DNA of 64,000 nucleotides from JACVRW01 sp963814095 (GCA_963814095.1 CAWFBT010000001.1:124001-188000), one strand, 5' to 3'; counted from the first letter of the stretch, positions 15,471 to 24,527 are shown. Numbers and translations: made by a program. The notes: generated from the letters alone by a model not told the origin.

Positions 15471-16325
15471 TCAGCCGCCGGGGCCGAAGCCGGGACCAAA
15501 GCCCGGGCCGTCCGGGCCGCCGGGGCCGGGACCGTGGGACTCAGGCCCACCGGGCCCGCGCGGTCCCATCCGGAACGTGGGGCGCGGGATGTCGGCGAGC
15601 GCCTCCTCGACTTCGCCGGCATCGAGGCCGAAGCGATCGGCGAGGAACGCCGCCAGCTTCTCCTCATGCTGCTCCAAGCCGGACTGCGCCTCGGCACGCA
15701 CTTCGCCCAGCGCCTTGCGGAGCTCGGCACGCGTCACGTCGAGGGCCGCCGCCAGCTTGCGCAGCGGCGCTCCGCGGTGGCGTTCGGGCGGCCGCGGCGG
15801 ACGCAGCGCCTCGAGCGCATCCTCGACCTTGGCTGCGTCGACACCGAGCTCATCGGCCAGCCCCTCGGCGAACTCGGCCGGGCTGCTTGGCCGCTCGTCC
15901 CGCAGCTTGTCGAGCGCGTCCTTCACCGCGGCCGCGTCGACACCGAGCTCGTCGGCCAGCCGCTGGTCGATGCGGACCTTGTGGACCTCGACGATGCCGT
16001 CGAAGGCCTCCGCGACCTTGTCGGCTGAGATGCCGAGCGCCTTCGCGAGCGCGTTCGCGAAGTCGTCGCGGTGCTCGCTCATCTCCTGCTCGCCGAAGTC
16101 GCGCATCGCGTCGGCGAGCTCGTCCTGGTCGACGCCCAGCTTGTCGGCCAGGTCGCCGAAGCCGGGTGGAGGCCCGAGCCGGAACTCCCGCTTCGTCGTT
16201 GGAGTCTTGTCCGGTTCGGCTGTCGCCGAGCCGCCGCCCGCCGCGCTGCCGATCCCGTACGCCGCGGACGCCAGGCCCACCGCGCCTACGAGTACAAGTG
16301 CTGTCGCCGTCTTTGGGATTTTCAT
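15471..16325 (-). CDS. secreted protein with repeated LADxLGVD helical motif
   Basis: 284 residues. An N-terminal signal (KTATALVLVGAVGLASAAYG) is followed by about five copies of a roughly 35-residue helical repeat with the core LA(D/A)xLGVDxxxVxDAL: LADKLGVDQDELADAM, LAKALGISADKVAEAF, LADELGVDAAAVKDAL, LADELGVDAAKVEDAL, LADRFGLDAGEVEEAL. The C-terminus is Gly/Pro-rich (GPGGPDGPGFGPGFG). No enzyme motif. It is divergent from the response regulator at 16417 with 91 nt between, so it may be a target or partner of that two-component system. Confidence 0.75.
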   Translation of the reverse strand: MKIPKTATALVLVGAVGLASAAYGIGSAAGGGSATAEPDKTPTTKREFRLGPPPGFGDLADKLGVDQDELADAMRDFGEQEMSEHRDDFANALAKALGISADKVAEAFDGIVEVHKVRIDQRLADELGVDAAAVKDALDKLRDERPSSPAEFAEGLADELGVDAAKVEDALEALRPPRPPERHRGAPLRKLAAALDVTRAELRKALGEVRAEAQSGLEQHEEKLAAFLADRFGLDAGEVEEALADIPRPTFRMGPRGPGGPESHGPGPGGPDGPGFGPGFGPGG

Positions 16326-16416
16326 GGCGACGAGCGTCGTGCGGCCGTGTAGGAGGAGCGTAAGAGCAGACTAAGAACGGCCGAAGAACACGGAATCCGT
16401 AGTCACAATTGCTGCC

Positions 16417-17094
16417 GTGAAGGTCTTGATCGTCGACGACGACCGGCCCCTGAGAGAGGCGCTGAGGCGCGCGCTCACGCTCGCGGGCTATGACACCGTG
16501 CTCGCCGCCGACGGTGAGGAGGCGCTCGCTCTGGCGGCCACCGGCCCCGACGCTGTCGTGCTCGACGTCGGGCTTCCCGGCCTGGACGGGCTCGAGGTCT
16601 GCCGCGCGCTTCGGGCCTCCGGCGATCGCGTGCCCGTGCTGATGCTGACCGCGCGCGACGCAATCGCCGACCGCATCGACGGGCTCGATGCGGGTGCCGA
16701 CGACTACCTCGTCAAGCCATTCGACGTGGGCGAGTTGAAGGCGCGTTTACGTGCACTCGTGCGGCGCGGCCGCAACGGCGCCGAGCCGGACGGCCTCGAG
16801 TTCTGCGAGCTGCGCCTCGACGGCACTCGCCACGGCGCGGCCGTCGGCGAGCGCTTCACGGAGCTCACGCGCACGGAGTACGACCTGCTCGAGCTGTTCA
16901 TGCAGAACCCGCGCAACGTCCTGCCCCACAGCGTCATCTACGAGCGCGTCTGGGGCTATGACTTCGGGCCCGCGTCGAACGCCCTGCGCGTCTACGTGGG
17001 CTACCTGCGCCGCAAGCTCGAGGGGCTCGGCGCGCGGCCGCTGCTGCACACCGTGCGCGGCGTCGGCTACGTGCTGCGGGAGCCGGCGGGGTGA
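16417..17094 (+). CDS. OmpR/PhoP-family response regulator
   Basis: 225 residues from GTG 16417. Receiver domain with acidic triad (VDDD near 7-9), phospho-acceptor Asp50 (VVLDVGLPGLDG), LTARD and DYLVKPF. From about residue 130 a winged-helix effector: ERFTELTRTEYDLLELFMQNPRNVLPHSVIYERVWGYDF...LRVYVGYLRRKLE...LLHTVRGVGYVLRE. Closest in style to MprA/TcrA regulators of actinobacteria. It overlaps its kinase by 4 nt (GTGA at 17091). Confidence 0.95.
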   Translation: MKVLIVDDDRPLREALRRALTLAGYDTVLAADGEEALALAATGPDAVVLDVGLPGLDGLEVCRALRASGDRVPVLMLTARDAIADRIDGLDAGADDYLVKPFDVGELKARLRALVRRGRNGAEPDGLEFCELRLDGTRHGAAVGERFTELTRTEYDLLELFMQNPRNVLPHSVIYERVWGYDFGPASNALRVYVGYLRRKLEGLGARPLLHTVRGVGYVLREPAG

Positions 17095-18468
17095 CGCTGC
17101 GGACCCGCATCGCCGCCGCGGCGGGGCTGGCGGTGGCCGTGGCCGTCGCCGCCGCTGCGCTCGCGGTCTACTTCGGGGTGCGAGGCGAGCTGCGCGCGGA
17201 GGTGGACCGGACGCTGCGCGATCAGGTCCAGCCGGCGCTGGCAGCCCCGGGCACCGAGCGGCCCGGCCTTCCGCCGATGGGCAGACCGGCCCCGTTCGGC
17301 GGTCCCGACGCTTACATCCAGGTCGTGTTCCCCGACGGGCGCATCGTTCGCCGCGGCGGCGAGACCGGCTCGCTTCCGGCGGGCGAGCGCGCTCAGCAGA
17401 TCGCCCGCAGCGGCGAGGGCGAGGACCTGCGCGACGTGACCGTCGACGGCGTCCACCTGCGCGTGCTCACGGCCGCTCTGCCGACCGGGCTCGGCGCGGT
17501 CCAGGTGGCGCGCCCGCTCGACGAGGTCGACCGCCAGCTCGACCGGATCGTGCTGGTGCTGCTGATCGTGGGGGCATCGGGGGTCGCTCTGGGCGCCGGG
17601 CTCGGCGCCATCGTCGCGCGCACCGCGCTGGCGCCGGTCGAGCGCTTCACGCGCCGCACGGAGGAGCTGGCCGCGGATGCCGACCCGTCCGAGCGCATCG
17701 AGGTGCGCGGGCACGATGAGCTTGCGCGGCTCGCGCGCAGCTTCAACTCGACCCTCGACGCGCTCGAGCGCTCCGTCGACGCCCAGCGGGGGCTGGTGGC
17801 CGACGCGAGCCACGAGCTGCGCACGCCGATCGCGAGCCTGCGCGCGAACATCCAGACGCTCGAGGACGCGGAGCGCCTGCCCGAGGCCGAGCGCGCCGCC
17901 CTCCGCGACGACATCGTGCAGGAGCTCGACGAGCTCACGGCGCTGGTGGCGGACATCGTGGAGCTCGCGCGCGGCGCCAAGCCGGGCGACGCCGATGACG
18001 ACATTCGCCTCGACGAGATCGCCGCGTCGGTGATGGACCGCGCCCGGGCGCGCGCGGGCGAGCGGCTCGAGTTCAGCGCGGAGCTCGAGCCCACGCTGGT
18101 GCGCGGCGAGCCCGCGCGCATCCAGCGCGCGATCTCGAACCTCGTGGACAACGCGGTCAAGTGGAGCCCGCCGGGCGCCGAGGTCGAGCTGCGGCTCGCC
18201 GGCGGCGAGCTCACCGTGCGCGACCACGGCCCCGGCTTCGCCGAGCGCCGACCTGCCGCACGTCTTCGAGCGCTTCTACCGCGCGCGTGACGCGCGTGGC
18301 ATGCCGGGCTCCGGCCTCGGCCTCGCGATCGTCCGCCAGGCCGCCGAGGCGCACGGCGGCGCCGTCAGCGCCTCGAACGCGCCGGGCGGGGGAGCGCTGA
18401 TGCGGGTGTCGTTCGGCCGCTCGCCCGCCGCGGGCGTGGAGGTCGTGCCGCTGATCAGCGCGGAGTGA
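17091..18468 (+). CDS. sensor histidine kinase, interrupted by a +1 frameshift near 18246
   Basis: Rebuilt length 458 residues. TM1 (about 6-28), a periplasmic loop, TM2 (IVLVLLIVGASGVALGAGLGAIVA), HAMP, dimerisation domain with phospho-acceptor His241 (DASHELRTPIASLRAN), N-box (NLVDNAVKWSPPG) and G1 (DHGPGFAE). Right after G1 the frame breaks and stops at 18290. Dropping one base near 18246 restores DLPHVFERFYRARDARGMPGSGLGLAIV...GGALMRVSF to a TGA at 18468. As written, the protein would lack the F- and G2-boxes and be inactive. A sequencing error or a true mutation are both possible. Confidence 0.88.
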
Positions 18469-18519
18469 CGCCGCGCTGCCCGGGTAGGTGCGAACCACCC
18501 GGCAGAAGCGAGGCAGCGA

Positions 18520-19119
18520 ATGAGGAAGCTCGTGTCAGGCACGTCCCCGTCGATGGTGGTGGCTCTGATCGCTCTCTTCGTCTCGCTCGGTGGGGTCTCT
18601 TGGGCGGTGGCGACCGGCTCGATCGGATCGAAGGCGATCAAGGACAACGCCGTCCAGGGGCGCGACGTTCGCGACGAGACGCTCGAGTCCCGCGACGTCG
18701 TCAACGGCGGGCTCCAGAGCCGCGACGTGCGCGATGGGGCGCTGCGCGGGGTGGACGTCAACGACGGGTCGATCGGCGGCATCGACCTCGCCTCGAACAC
18801 GCTCGGCGACCGCGAGATCGACGAGACGAAGCTGGACATCAACCGGCTCGGCGGCGTGCGTGGCGGGCGCTTCGTGAAGAACGTGCGCCAGGTCGACGCG
18901 GGCACCGGAAACGACGCCGCGACGCCCAAGGCAACGCCGCCGGCGCGCTGTCCGAGGGGCACGCGGCTGCTCGGCGGAGGCGCGCGCGTGGTGGCTCCGG
19001 CGGGCACGCCCGTGGCGATCACGACGAGCGCTCCGCGCGGCAACGGCTGGGAGGCGTCCGCATACGCGACCGTGCCCACCGGGAACTGGCAGCTCGTCGC
19101 GTACGCGATCTGCGGATAG
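18520..19119 (+). CDS. exported protein with degenerate short repeats
   Basis: 199 residues. Signal/TM segment MVVALIALFVSLGGVSWAV (about 12-30), then a run of short near-repeats built on SRDVxxGxLxGxDVxDGxL (DNAVQGRDVRDETLESRDVVNGGLQSRDVRDGALRGVDVNDG), like a pentapeptide-style beta helix, and a C-terminal beta-rich domain with two Cys (ARCPRGTRLLGGGARV...WQLVAYAICG) that probably pair. I associate this architecture with many paralogues in Thermoleophilia. Function unknown; surface or secreted location inferred. Confidence 0.75.
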   Translation: MRKLVSGTSPSMVVALIALFVSLGGVSWAVATGSIGSKAIKDNAVQGRDVRDETLESRDVVNGGLQSRDVRDGALRGVDVNDGSIGGIDLASNTLGDREIDETKLDINRLGGVRGGRFVKNVRQVDAGTGNDAATPKATPPARCPRGTRLLGGGARVVAPAGTPVAITTSAPRGNGWEASAYATVPTGNWQLVAYAICG

Positions 19120-19189
19120 CGGCTTCCCGCCATTCCTAGCGCGCGGATAGGGATTCCCCGGGGAAGTAGTGGTAGCCTGCGGCGCTCGC

Positions 19190-19208
19190 TTGCCTTAGGC
19201 TGCCCTAA
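19190..19208. promoter_or_regulatory. DtxR/IdeR-like iron box
   Basis: TTGCCTTAGGCTGCCCTAA matches the IdeR/DtxR consensus TTAGGTTAGGCTAACCTAA at 14 of 19 positions and lies 41 nt before the ATG of the iron-uptake lipoprotein. Inferred iron-dependent repression of 19249-22800. Confidence 0.6.
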
Positions 19209-19248
19209 TTAGGGCCTCCTACGAACTCATCCGGAGGAATCCCCGCGC

Positions 19249-20352
19249 ATGAAGCCGATCCGTCTGGCCACGCTCTTCGCCGTGGCTGCTCTGGCGCCCG
19301 TCGCCGCCGCCTGCGGCGACGACGACGACGATGCCGCGTCGACCGAGACCACGCAGAGCGAGGCGGCCGCCGCCGCAGACCTGGGCGCGATCAAGGGGTA
19401 CTTGACCGAGCACTCGGCCGCGCTCGCGGACGAGACCGCGAAGCTCAAGAAGCAGGGCCAGGCGTACTACGACCTAGCGAAGAAGTCGAACTTCAACTAC
19501 CAGCAGATGCTCGAGGAGAACCGCGACGACGTGAACGCGATCCTCGAGGACGCGAAGGCCACCTATATCCGCGCGAACCCGGCCTATGAGGAGATGGAGG
19601 GGATCGTGGCCGGTGTGTCCTCGCTCGCCGACTACGACGTGATCATCGACGCGGGCTCGTCCGGCGACGACCCCGAGAACGCGGTCCCGTTCGACCTCGA
19701 GCTGCCCAACGGCAAGACGCTCGAGCAGCCGGGCAACTTCATGTTCCTCACCGAGACCGCGCTCTACGGGACGAACGACGACCTGACCGCGAAGGGCGCG
19801 AAGGCCGACCTCAACGGCGACGGCGAGGTCGAGTTCGGCGAGGCGCTGCCCGACGCGAACATCTTCCTCGCCACCACGCGCGACTTCGACAAGTACGCGC
19901 GCGAGCTCGACTCCGAGGCGAACGCCTTCGAGCCCACGGACTCGGACGCCTTCTCGGCGCTCGTGATCATGACCCCGACGATGTCGGAGTACTTCGAGGC
20001 GTGGAAGAACTCCCGCTTCGTCTCCGGCAGCAAGGCGAGCGAGCAGGCCTTCGTCGCGACCTCGCGACTCTCCGACATCGCCGACATCCTCGAGGGCCTC
20101 GTCTTCACCTACGACGGCGTGCAGCCGCTCGTCTCGGAGGCGGACCCGCAGCAGGCCAAGCAGACCAAGGAGAGCCTGCAGAAGCTGCACGACTTCGCCG
20201 CCGACCTGCGCGAGAAGGAGGACGGCGGGCGCCAGTACACCGCCGAGGAGGCGGACACGCTGGGCTCGCAGGCGCAGGAGCAGGCCGAGGCGATCGCGGG
20301 GCAGATCACGCAGGCGGCCGCCAAGCTCAACATCGAGCTCGAGGAAGGCTGA
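19249..20352 (+). CDS. EfeO/imelysin-like iron-uptake lipoprotein
   Basis: 367 residues. Lipoprotein signal (LATLFAVAALAPVAAACGDDDDD) anchors it by Cys about 22. The mature part is helical, with PTMSEYFEAWKNSRFVSG and AFVATSRLSDIADILEGLVFTYDGVQPLV typical of the lipoproteins paired with FTR1 permeases. An insert DLNGDGEVEFGE (about 187-198) is a canonical EF-hand loop (DxNxDGxxxxxE), suggesting a calcium or metal site. The GxHxxE of M75 peptidases is not evident. The gene is 9 nt from the permease gene; strong SD CCGGAGGAA upstream. Confidence 0.75.
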   Translation: MKPIRLATLFAVAALAPVAAACGDDDDDAASTETTQSEAAAAADLGAIKGYLTEHSAALADETAKLKKQGQAYYDLAKKSNFNYQQMLEENRDDVNAILEDAKATYIRANPAYEEMEGIVAGVSSLADYDVIIDAGSSGDDPENAVPFDLELPNGKTLEQPGNFMFLTETALYGTNDDLTAKGAKADLNGDGEVEFGEALPDANIFLATTRDFDKYARELDSEANAFEPTDSDAFSALVIMTPTMSEYFEAWKNSRFVSGSKASEQAFVATSRLSDIADILEGLVFTYDGVQPLVSEADPQQAKQTKESLQKLHDFAADLREKEDGGRQYTAEEADTLGSQAQEQAEAIAGQITQAAAKLNIELEEG

Positions 20353-20361
20353 CGCACGCCG

Positions 20362-22800
20362 GTGCGGCGATGCCTCCTCATCCTCGCCGCGCTGGTAGCG
20401 CTGTTCGTCACTCCGGGGAGCGCCGCGGCGCAGGAGCTGCCGCCCTGGCAGGCCGCCCAGCGCATGCAGGAGGCGCTGTTCACGGCGCAGACGGACCTGC
20501 TCCTCGATGAGTCGTCGGGCATCCGCGCGGCCGCTCGCGCCCGGGCGCTGTACGACGGCGAGCTGGCCCGGTCGCTGGGCGCCGACGCGCCGGCCGCCGA
20601 CCGCGAGCTGCGCGCGGCCCTGAGGGACGCGGAGCGCGCGTTCGCCCAGGAGGACCAAGCCGCGCTCGCCGCCGCGCGCGGCCGCGTGCACACGGCGCTG
20701 ATGCGCGGCAGCTACGCGGTGACAGTCGCGGCGGTGCGCGCGGGCGACGCGGCTCGCGCCCGCGATTGGCTGCTGCTGCGCGAGTTCCGCGAGGCCACCC
20801 GCTTCACGCGCCCAGGGGTGGACGCCACGATTGCCGTGCGCAACCTCGCGAGCGGGGAGAGCGGCCCGCGCAAGGCCCTGCTCGACGTGAAGAAGGACCT
20901 GCTCGACGCCTACCAGGCGAGCCTTTCGGCCGAGCTCGAGCAGGCGCTGCAGGCGCAGGAGCGCGGCTTCGACGCCCGGCTCGCGGAGACCTCCGCGAAG
21001 GTGGCCGGGCTCTGGCTGATCCTCGCGCCCGAGTACGAGAGCGCCCGCGGGGCCGCCGCCCGCGCAGAGGCGGACGCCGCGTTCGCCGAGGTCGCCCGCA
21101 CGGGCCTGCTCGATCCGAGCGCCTTCCCCGAAGCCGCCGACGCGGCCACGGCGGAGCTCGAGGGGTTCGTGGCCGCCCCCTTCACGCCCGAGGAGCAGGC
21201 CCGCCGCGCCGCCCAGCTCGTCCGCTTCCTCGATCTGATCCCGATCGAGTACCGCGACGGCGTCGACGACGGCCGCGTGACGGTCCCCTTCGAGATCCAG
21301 GAGGGGATCGCCTTCCGCGACGGCGCCGCCTCCGCGTTCGCGGACCTCGAAGGCGAGCTGGCCGAGCGCGACCCGCGTGCCACGGCGGAGGTCGAGCGGA
21401 CGCTCGAGCAGCTCGAGCGCTACGTCGAGGACGCGGCGAGCGGCAAGGAGGTCGTGTCCGAGGACGACGTCGAGGAGGCACACGAGCGCGCCTCGGACCT
21501 GCTCGACGACCTCTTCCCGGAGGAGTGGAAGGAGGAGGACTCGCAGTCCGACTTCGACCTGATCGCGCTCACGCTGGACCGGCTCGAGGCGGCGGTCGCG
21601 GCCGGCGAGTACCGCCAGGCCGAGCAGGCCCGGCTCGAGGCGTACGCCTTCTTCGAGTTCGGGCCTGAGCTGAGCCTGCGCTCGCTGGCGCCCGGCATCG
21701 TCGCGCACGTCGAGGCGCTCGTCTGGTTCGGGATCGACGGCCACGAGGGCCTCGCGAAGCTGATCGCCAACCACGCCCCGTCGCGCGACGTGCGCGAGAC
21801 GCGGCTCGCGCTCGACGAGGCGCTCGAGGACGGCGCCGGCACGCTCGGCGAGGGCGCCAGCACGGCGACCATCGTCACGAACGCGGCCGTGATCGTCTTC
21901 CGCGAGGGCCTCGAGGCGGTGCTGATCCTCGCGGCCGTGATGGCGAGCCTGCTCGGCGCCAACCGCGCCCAGCGCAGGCCGATGCTGATCGGCGCCGCTC
22001 TCGCGCTCGTGGCGAGCGGCATCACGTTCGTGCTCGCGCAGACGGTGTTGACCTCGCTTGCGCGCTACGGCGAGAAGCTCGAGGCGGTCGTCGGGCTGGT
22101 CGCGGTCGGGGTGCTCTTACTCGTGCTCAATTGGTTCTTCCACCGCGTCTACTGGACCGAGCACATCTCGCGCTTCCACAAGCGCCGCAAGCGGCTGATG
22201 AACGTGACCGCGGGCGGACTGATGTCAGCCCAGGTATTCGGGTTCGTGCTGCTCGGCTTCTCGACCGTCTACCGCGAGGGCTTCGAGACCGTGCTCTTCC
22301 TGCAGGCGCTGGCGCTCAGTTCCGGGGTCGTGGTCGTCCTCGAGGGAGTGCTGCTCGGGTCCATCGCCGTCGCGGCGGTGGCCGTGGCGACCTTCGTGCT
22401 CGAGCGCAAGCTGCCCTACAAGAAGATGCTGATCGTCACCGGCGTGCTGCTCACCGTCGTGCTCGTGATCATGGTGGGCAAGACGGCGCGCACCATGCAG
22501 GGCGTCGGCTGGCTGCCGATCACGCCGGTCGACATCGACGTCCCCTACTGGATGGGGCTCTGGCTCGGGATCTTCCCGACGGTCGAGACGATCGGGGCGC
22601 AGATCGCGTCGTTCTTCTTCGTGGTCGGCAGCTACCTGGCGGCGGAGAGGATCCGCACGCGGGGCCGGCGCGCTCCTGCACCCCCTGCCACCGCCGCGGC
22701 TTCTGCCAACGGTTCGAACGGCTCGAATGGCGCGGAGCCCGCCGTCGACCCGCAGGGCGAGCGCGAGCCGGTCGGCAGCCGCGGCAATCGCGGTCCCTAG
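20362..22800 (+). CDS. efeU: FTR1-family ferrous iron permease with large extracytoplasmic domain
   Basis: 812 residues from GTG 20362. A signal segment (LLILAALVALFVTPGSAAA) precedes about 470 residues of charged helical extracytoplasmic domain. The C-terminal permease has seven predicted membrane segments with both iron-binding REGxE motifs: REGLE at about 514-518 (FREGLEAVLILAAVMASLLG) and REGFE at about 638 (YREGFETVLFLQALALSSG). It works with the lipoprotein upstream and is probably iron-repressed via the box at 19190. The tail is Ala/Asn/Gly-rich. Its stop overlaps the convergent protease stop by 4 nt. Confidence 0.92.
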   Translation: MRRCLLILAALVALFVTPGSAAAQELPPWQAAQRMQEALFTAQTDLLLDESSGIRAAARARALYDGELARSLGADAPAADRELRAALRDAERAFAQEDQAALAAARGRVHTALMRGSYAVTVAAVRAGDAARARDWLLLREFREATRFTRPGVDATIAVRNLASGESGPRKALLDVKKDLLDAYQASLSAELEQALQAQERGFDARLAETSAKVAGLWLILAPEYESARGAAARAEADAAFAEVARTGLLDPSAFPEAADAATAELEGFVAAPFTPEEQARRAAQLVRFLDLIPIEYRDGVDDGRVTVPFEIQEGIAFRDGAASAFADLEGELAERDPRATAEVERTLEQLERYVEDAASGKEVVSEDDVEEAHERASDLLDDLFPEEWKEEDSQSDFDLIALTLDRLEAAVAAGEYRQAEQARLEAYAFFEFGPELSLRSLAPGIVAHVEALVWFGIDGHEGLAKLIANHAPSRDVRETRLALDEALEDGAGTLGEGASTATIVTNAAVIVFREGLEAVLILAAVMASLLGANRAQRRPMLIGAALALVASGITFVLAQTVLTSLARYGEKLEAVVGLVAVGVLLLVLNWFFHRVYWTEHISRFHKRRKRLMNVTAGGLMSAQVFGFVLLGFSTVYREGFETVLFLQALALSSGVVVVLEGVLLGSIAVAAVAVATFVLERKLPYKKMLIVTGVLLTVVLVIMVGKTARTMQGVGWLPITPVDIDVPYWMGLWLGIFPTVETIGAQIASFFFVVGSYLAAERIRTRGRRAPAPPATAAASANGSNGSNGAEPAVDPQGEREPVGSRGNRGP

Positions 22801-23420
22801 CGCGCGAGCGCTCCGAGTCGCTCCGCCGCGACGGCGTAGGCGGTGTCGGAGGAGCCGCTCGACTGCGCGAACAGCACGCCGAGGAGGCTCCCGTCGGCTG
22901 CCACGAGCGGCGCCCCCGAGTCGCCCTGGCGCACGCGCGCCTCGAGCTCGAGCGCCGGCCGCAGGACGGGTGCGGCACGCGGGCTGGGGCGGACGCGCGC
23001 GTCGATCCGGCGGCGCACGGTTGCCTCGATGGCCGCGGTGCGCCCGTCGCGGCGCACCAGCAGGCGAGCCGCCCCCGAGCCGGGCAGCGGGGCGGGGCGG
23101 GGCGTGCCGTCGGGGAGCGCGAGCACGGCGAGATCGTCGCGGCGGTCGACAGCCACGACCCGCGCACGCCGCGCCGACCCGTCGCCGGAGCGGACCAGCA
23201 CACGCGCGCGCCCGGCGGGCAGCAGGTGGGCCACCGTCACGATGCGGCCGTCGCCGTGCTCGAAGCCCGTGGCCACGTCGGCCGAGCCCACCGGCGGCAC
23301 CACGAGCACGTCCACGACCGCCGGCCCCGACGGAGGCGGTCCCGCCGAGGGCGCCGCGAGCAGCAGGGCCACTCCGCAGGCGAGTGCCGCGGCGCCCGCA
23401 ACCGCCGGCGCCGCCCTCAT
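22797..23420 (-). CDS. trypsin-like serine protease, exported
   Basis: 207 residues. N-terminal signal/anchor (AVAGAAALACGVALLLAAPSAG). Catalytic triad visible as His65 (IVTVAHLLPAG), Asp95/96 (DRRDDLAVLALPDG) and Ser168 (VRQGDSGAPLVAADGSLLGVL). It lacks a PDZ domain, so it is a short trypsin fold rather than full HtrA. Its ATG overlaps the stop of the LacI regulator gene (ATGA), so it is co-transcribed downstream of lacI; no functional link to inositol is obvious. Confidence 0.85.
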   Translation of the reverse strand: MRAAPAVAGAAALACGVALLLAAPSAGPPPSGPAVVDVLVVPPVGSADVATGFEHGDGRIVTVAHLLPAGRARVLVRSGDGSARRARVVAVDRRDDLAVLALPDGTPRPAPLPGSGAARLLVRRDGRTAAIEATVRRRIDARVRPSPRAAPVLRPALELEARVRQGDSGAPLVAADGSLLGVLFAQSSGSSDTAYAVAAERLGALAR

Positions 23421-24418
23421 GGCGCCGGGCCCGACGTCTTGCGCACCACGAGCCGCGGCTCCTCGAGCCGCGTCGCACGTGACTCGCGGCCGTTCATCCG
23501 CTCGAGCAGCAGCTCGAGCGCGAGCTTGCCCATCTCCTCGCGCGGTTGGTTGACGGTCGTCAGCGACATGTGGTGGAGCGCCGCCAGGAAGGTGTTGTCG
23601 TAGCCGACTATCGAGACTTCGCGGGGAACCCCGATGCCCTCATCCTCGAGCCGGTCGAGCACGCCCGCCGCCACGAGGTCGTTCGCGGCGAACACCGCCG
23701 TTGGCAATTCGCCGCCGCTCAGCAGCCGCTCGGCGGCGCGCACGCCCGCCTCCTCGGTGAAGTCGCCTGGCAGCACCTCCGCGTGGCGTCCGAGCCCGGC
23801 CTCTTTCATCGCCTTGAGGTACCCGGCCCGCCGTGGGGCGGCACCGGCGCCACGCCCGCCGTCGATGTGGATGATCCGCCTGTGGCCGAGTGAGGCGAGG
23901 TGCTCCACGACGAGCCGGGCGCCCACCTCCTCGTCGGTCATCACCCAATCGACGCCGCTGTTGCGCGGCGCGCGACCGATCACCACCACCGGCACCGAGG
24001 CGGCCGCCGTGGCGAGCTCTGATGCCGCCATGCGCGGGCTGACGAGGATCAGGCCGTCGGTGCGGTACTCGAGCAGCGCGTCGAGCATCGCCCGCTCGCG
24101 CCGGCGCCGGCGCCCGCCGGTGATGATCAACAGGCGATAGCCGATGCTCGACGCGAAGGCCTCTATGCCCTGCGCGATCTCGGCGAAGAACGGGTTGTGC
24201 AGATCGTTGAGCAGCACGCCGACGGTGCTGGTCCGGCGGCTGGCGAGCCCGCGCGCCATCGCGTTCGGGCGGTAGCCGAGCCTGGCGGCGGCCTCCAGGA
24301 CGCGGGTGCGCCGCCCCGGGCTGACCTTTGGACTCTCGCGCATCACGAGCGAGACGAGCGCGCGCGAGACGCCGGCCTCACGGGCCACGTCCTCCATCGT
24401 CACGTGCGACCGAGTCAC
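23417..24418 (-). CDS. LacI-family transcriptional regulator of the inositol operon
   Basis: 333 residues from GTG 24418. N-terminal HTH (VTMEDVAREAGVSRALVSLVMRESPKVSPGRRTRVLEAAARLGYRPNAMARGLASRRTSTVGVLL, residues 6-71) with hinge helix, then a periplasmic-binding-protein-like effector domain (NDLHNPFFAEIAQGIE...VFAANDLVAAGVLDRLEDEGIGVPREVSIVGYDN). It is divergent from iolE; a perfect palindrome sits in the 200 nt between. Inferred: represses the operon until an inositol-derived ligand binds. Confidence 0.93.
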   Translation of the reverse strand: MTRSHVTMEDVAREAGVSRALVSLVMRESPKVSPGRRTRVLEAAARLGYRPNAMARGLASRRTSTVGVLLNDLHNPFFAEIAQGIEAFASSIGYRLLIITGGRRRRRERAMLDALLEYRTDGLILVSPRMAASELATAAASVPVVVIGRAPRNSGVDWVMTDEEVGARLVVEHLASLGHRRIIHIDGGRGAGAAPRRAGYLKAMKEAGLGRHAEVLPGDFTEEAGVRAAERLLSGGELPTAVFAANDLVAAGVLDRLEDEGIGVPREVSIVGYDNTFLAALHHMSLTTVNQPREEMGKLALELLLERMNGRESRATRLEEPRLVVRKTSGPAP

Positions 24419-24422
24419 GCTC

Positions 24423-24451
24423 TTGACATCTCCAGACCCCGGATGGATACT
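24423..24451 (+). promoter_or_regulatory. sigma70-type promoter of the iol operon
   Basis: TTGACA (24423-24428), 17-nt spacer, GATACT (24446-24451). Start would be near 24458, directly before the palindrome at 24464. Confidence 0.65.
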
Positions 24452-24463
24452 GCCGCACAGAGA

Positions 24464-24477
24464 TTAGAGCGCTCTAA
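24464..24477. promoter_or_regulatory. LacI-family operator
   Basis: TTAGAGCGCTCTAA is a perfect 14-bp palindrome with central CG, the form bound by LacI/GalR proteins. It lies just after the predicted start site, so binding would block transcription into iolE. Confidence 0.75.
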
Positions 24478-24527
24478 CGACAAAATGCAAGTTCAGCGCT
24501 CCACTCGACGGGGAAGGGAGAGCTTCG

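Noticed and set aside
19474..21774. Long open frame on the minus strand opposite the iron-uptake genes
   Set aside because: It is antisense to two strongly recognised genes and its translation is Arg/Leu/Gly-rich without any domain; a GC-rich third-position shadow.
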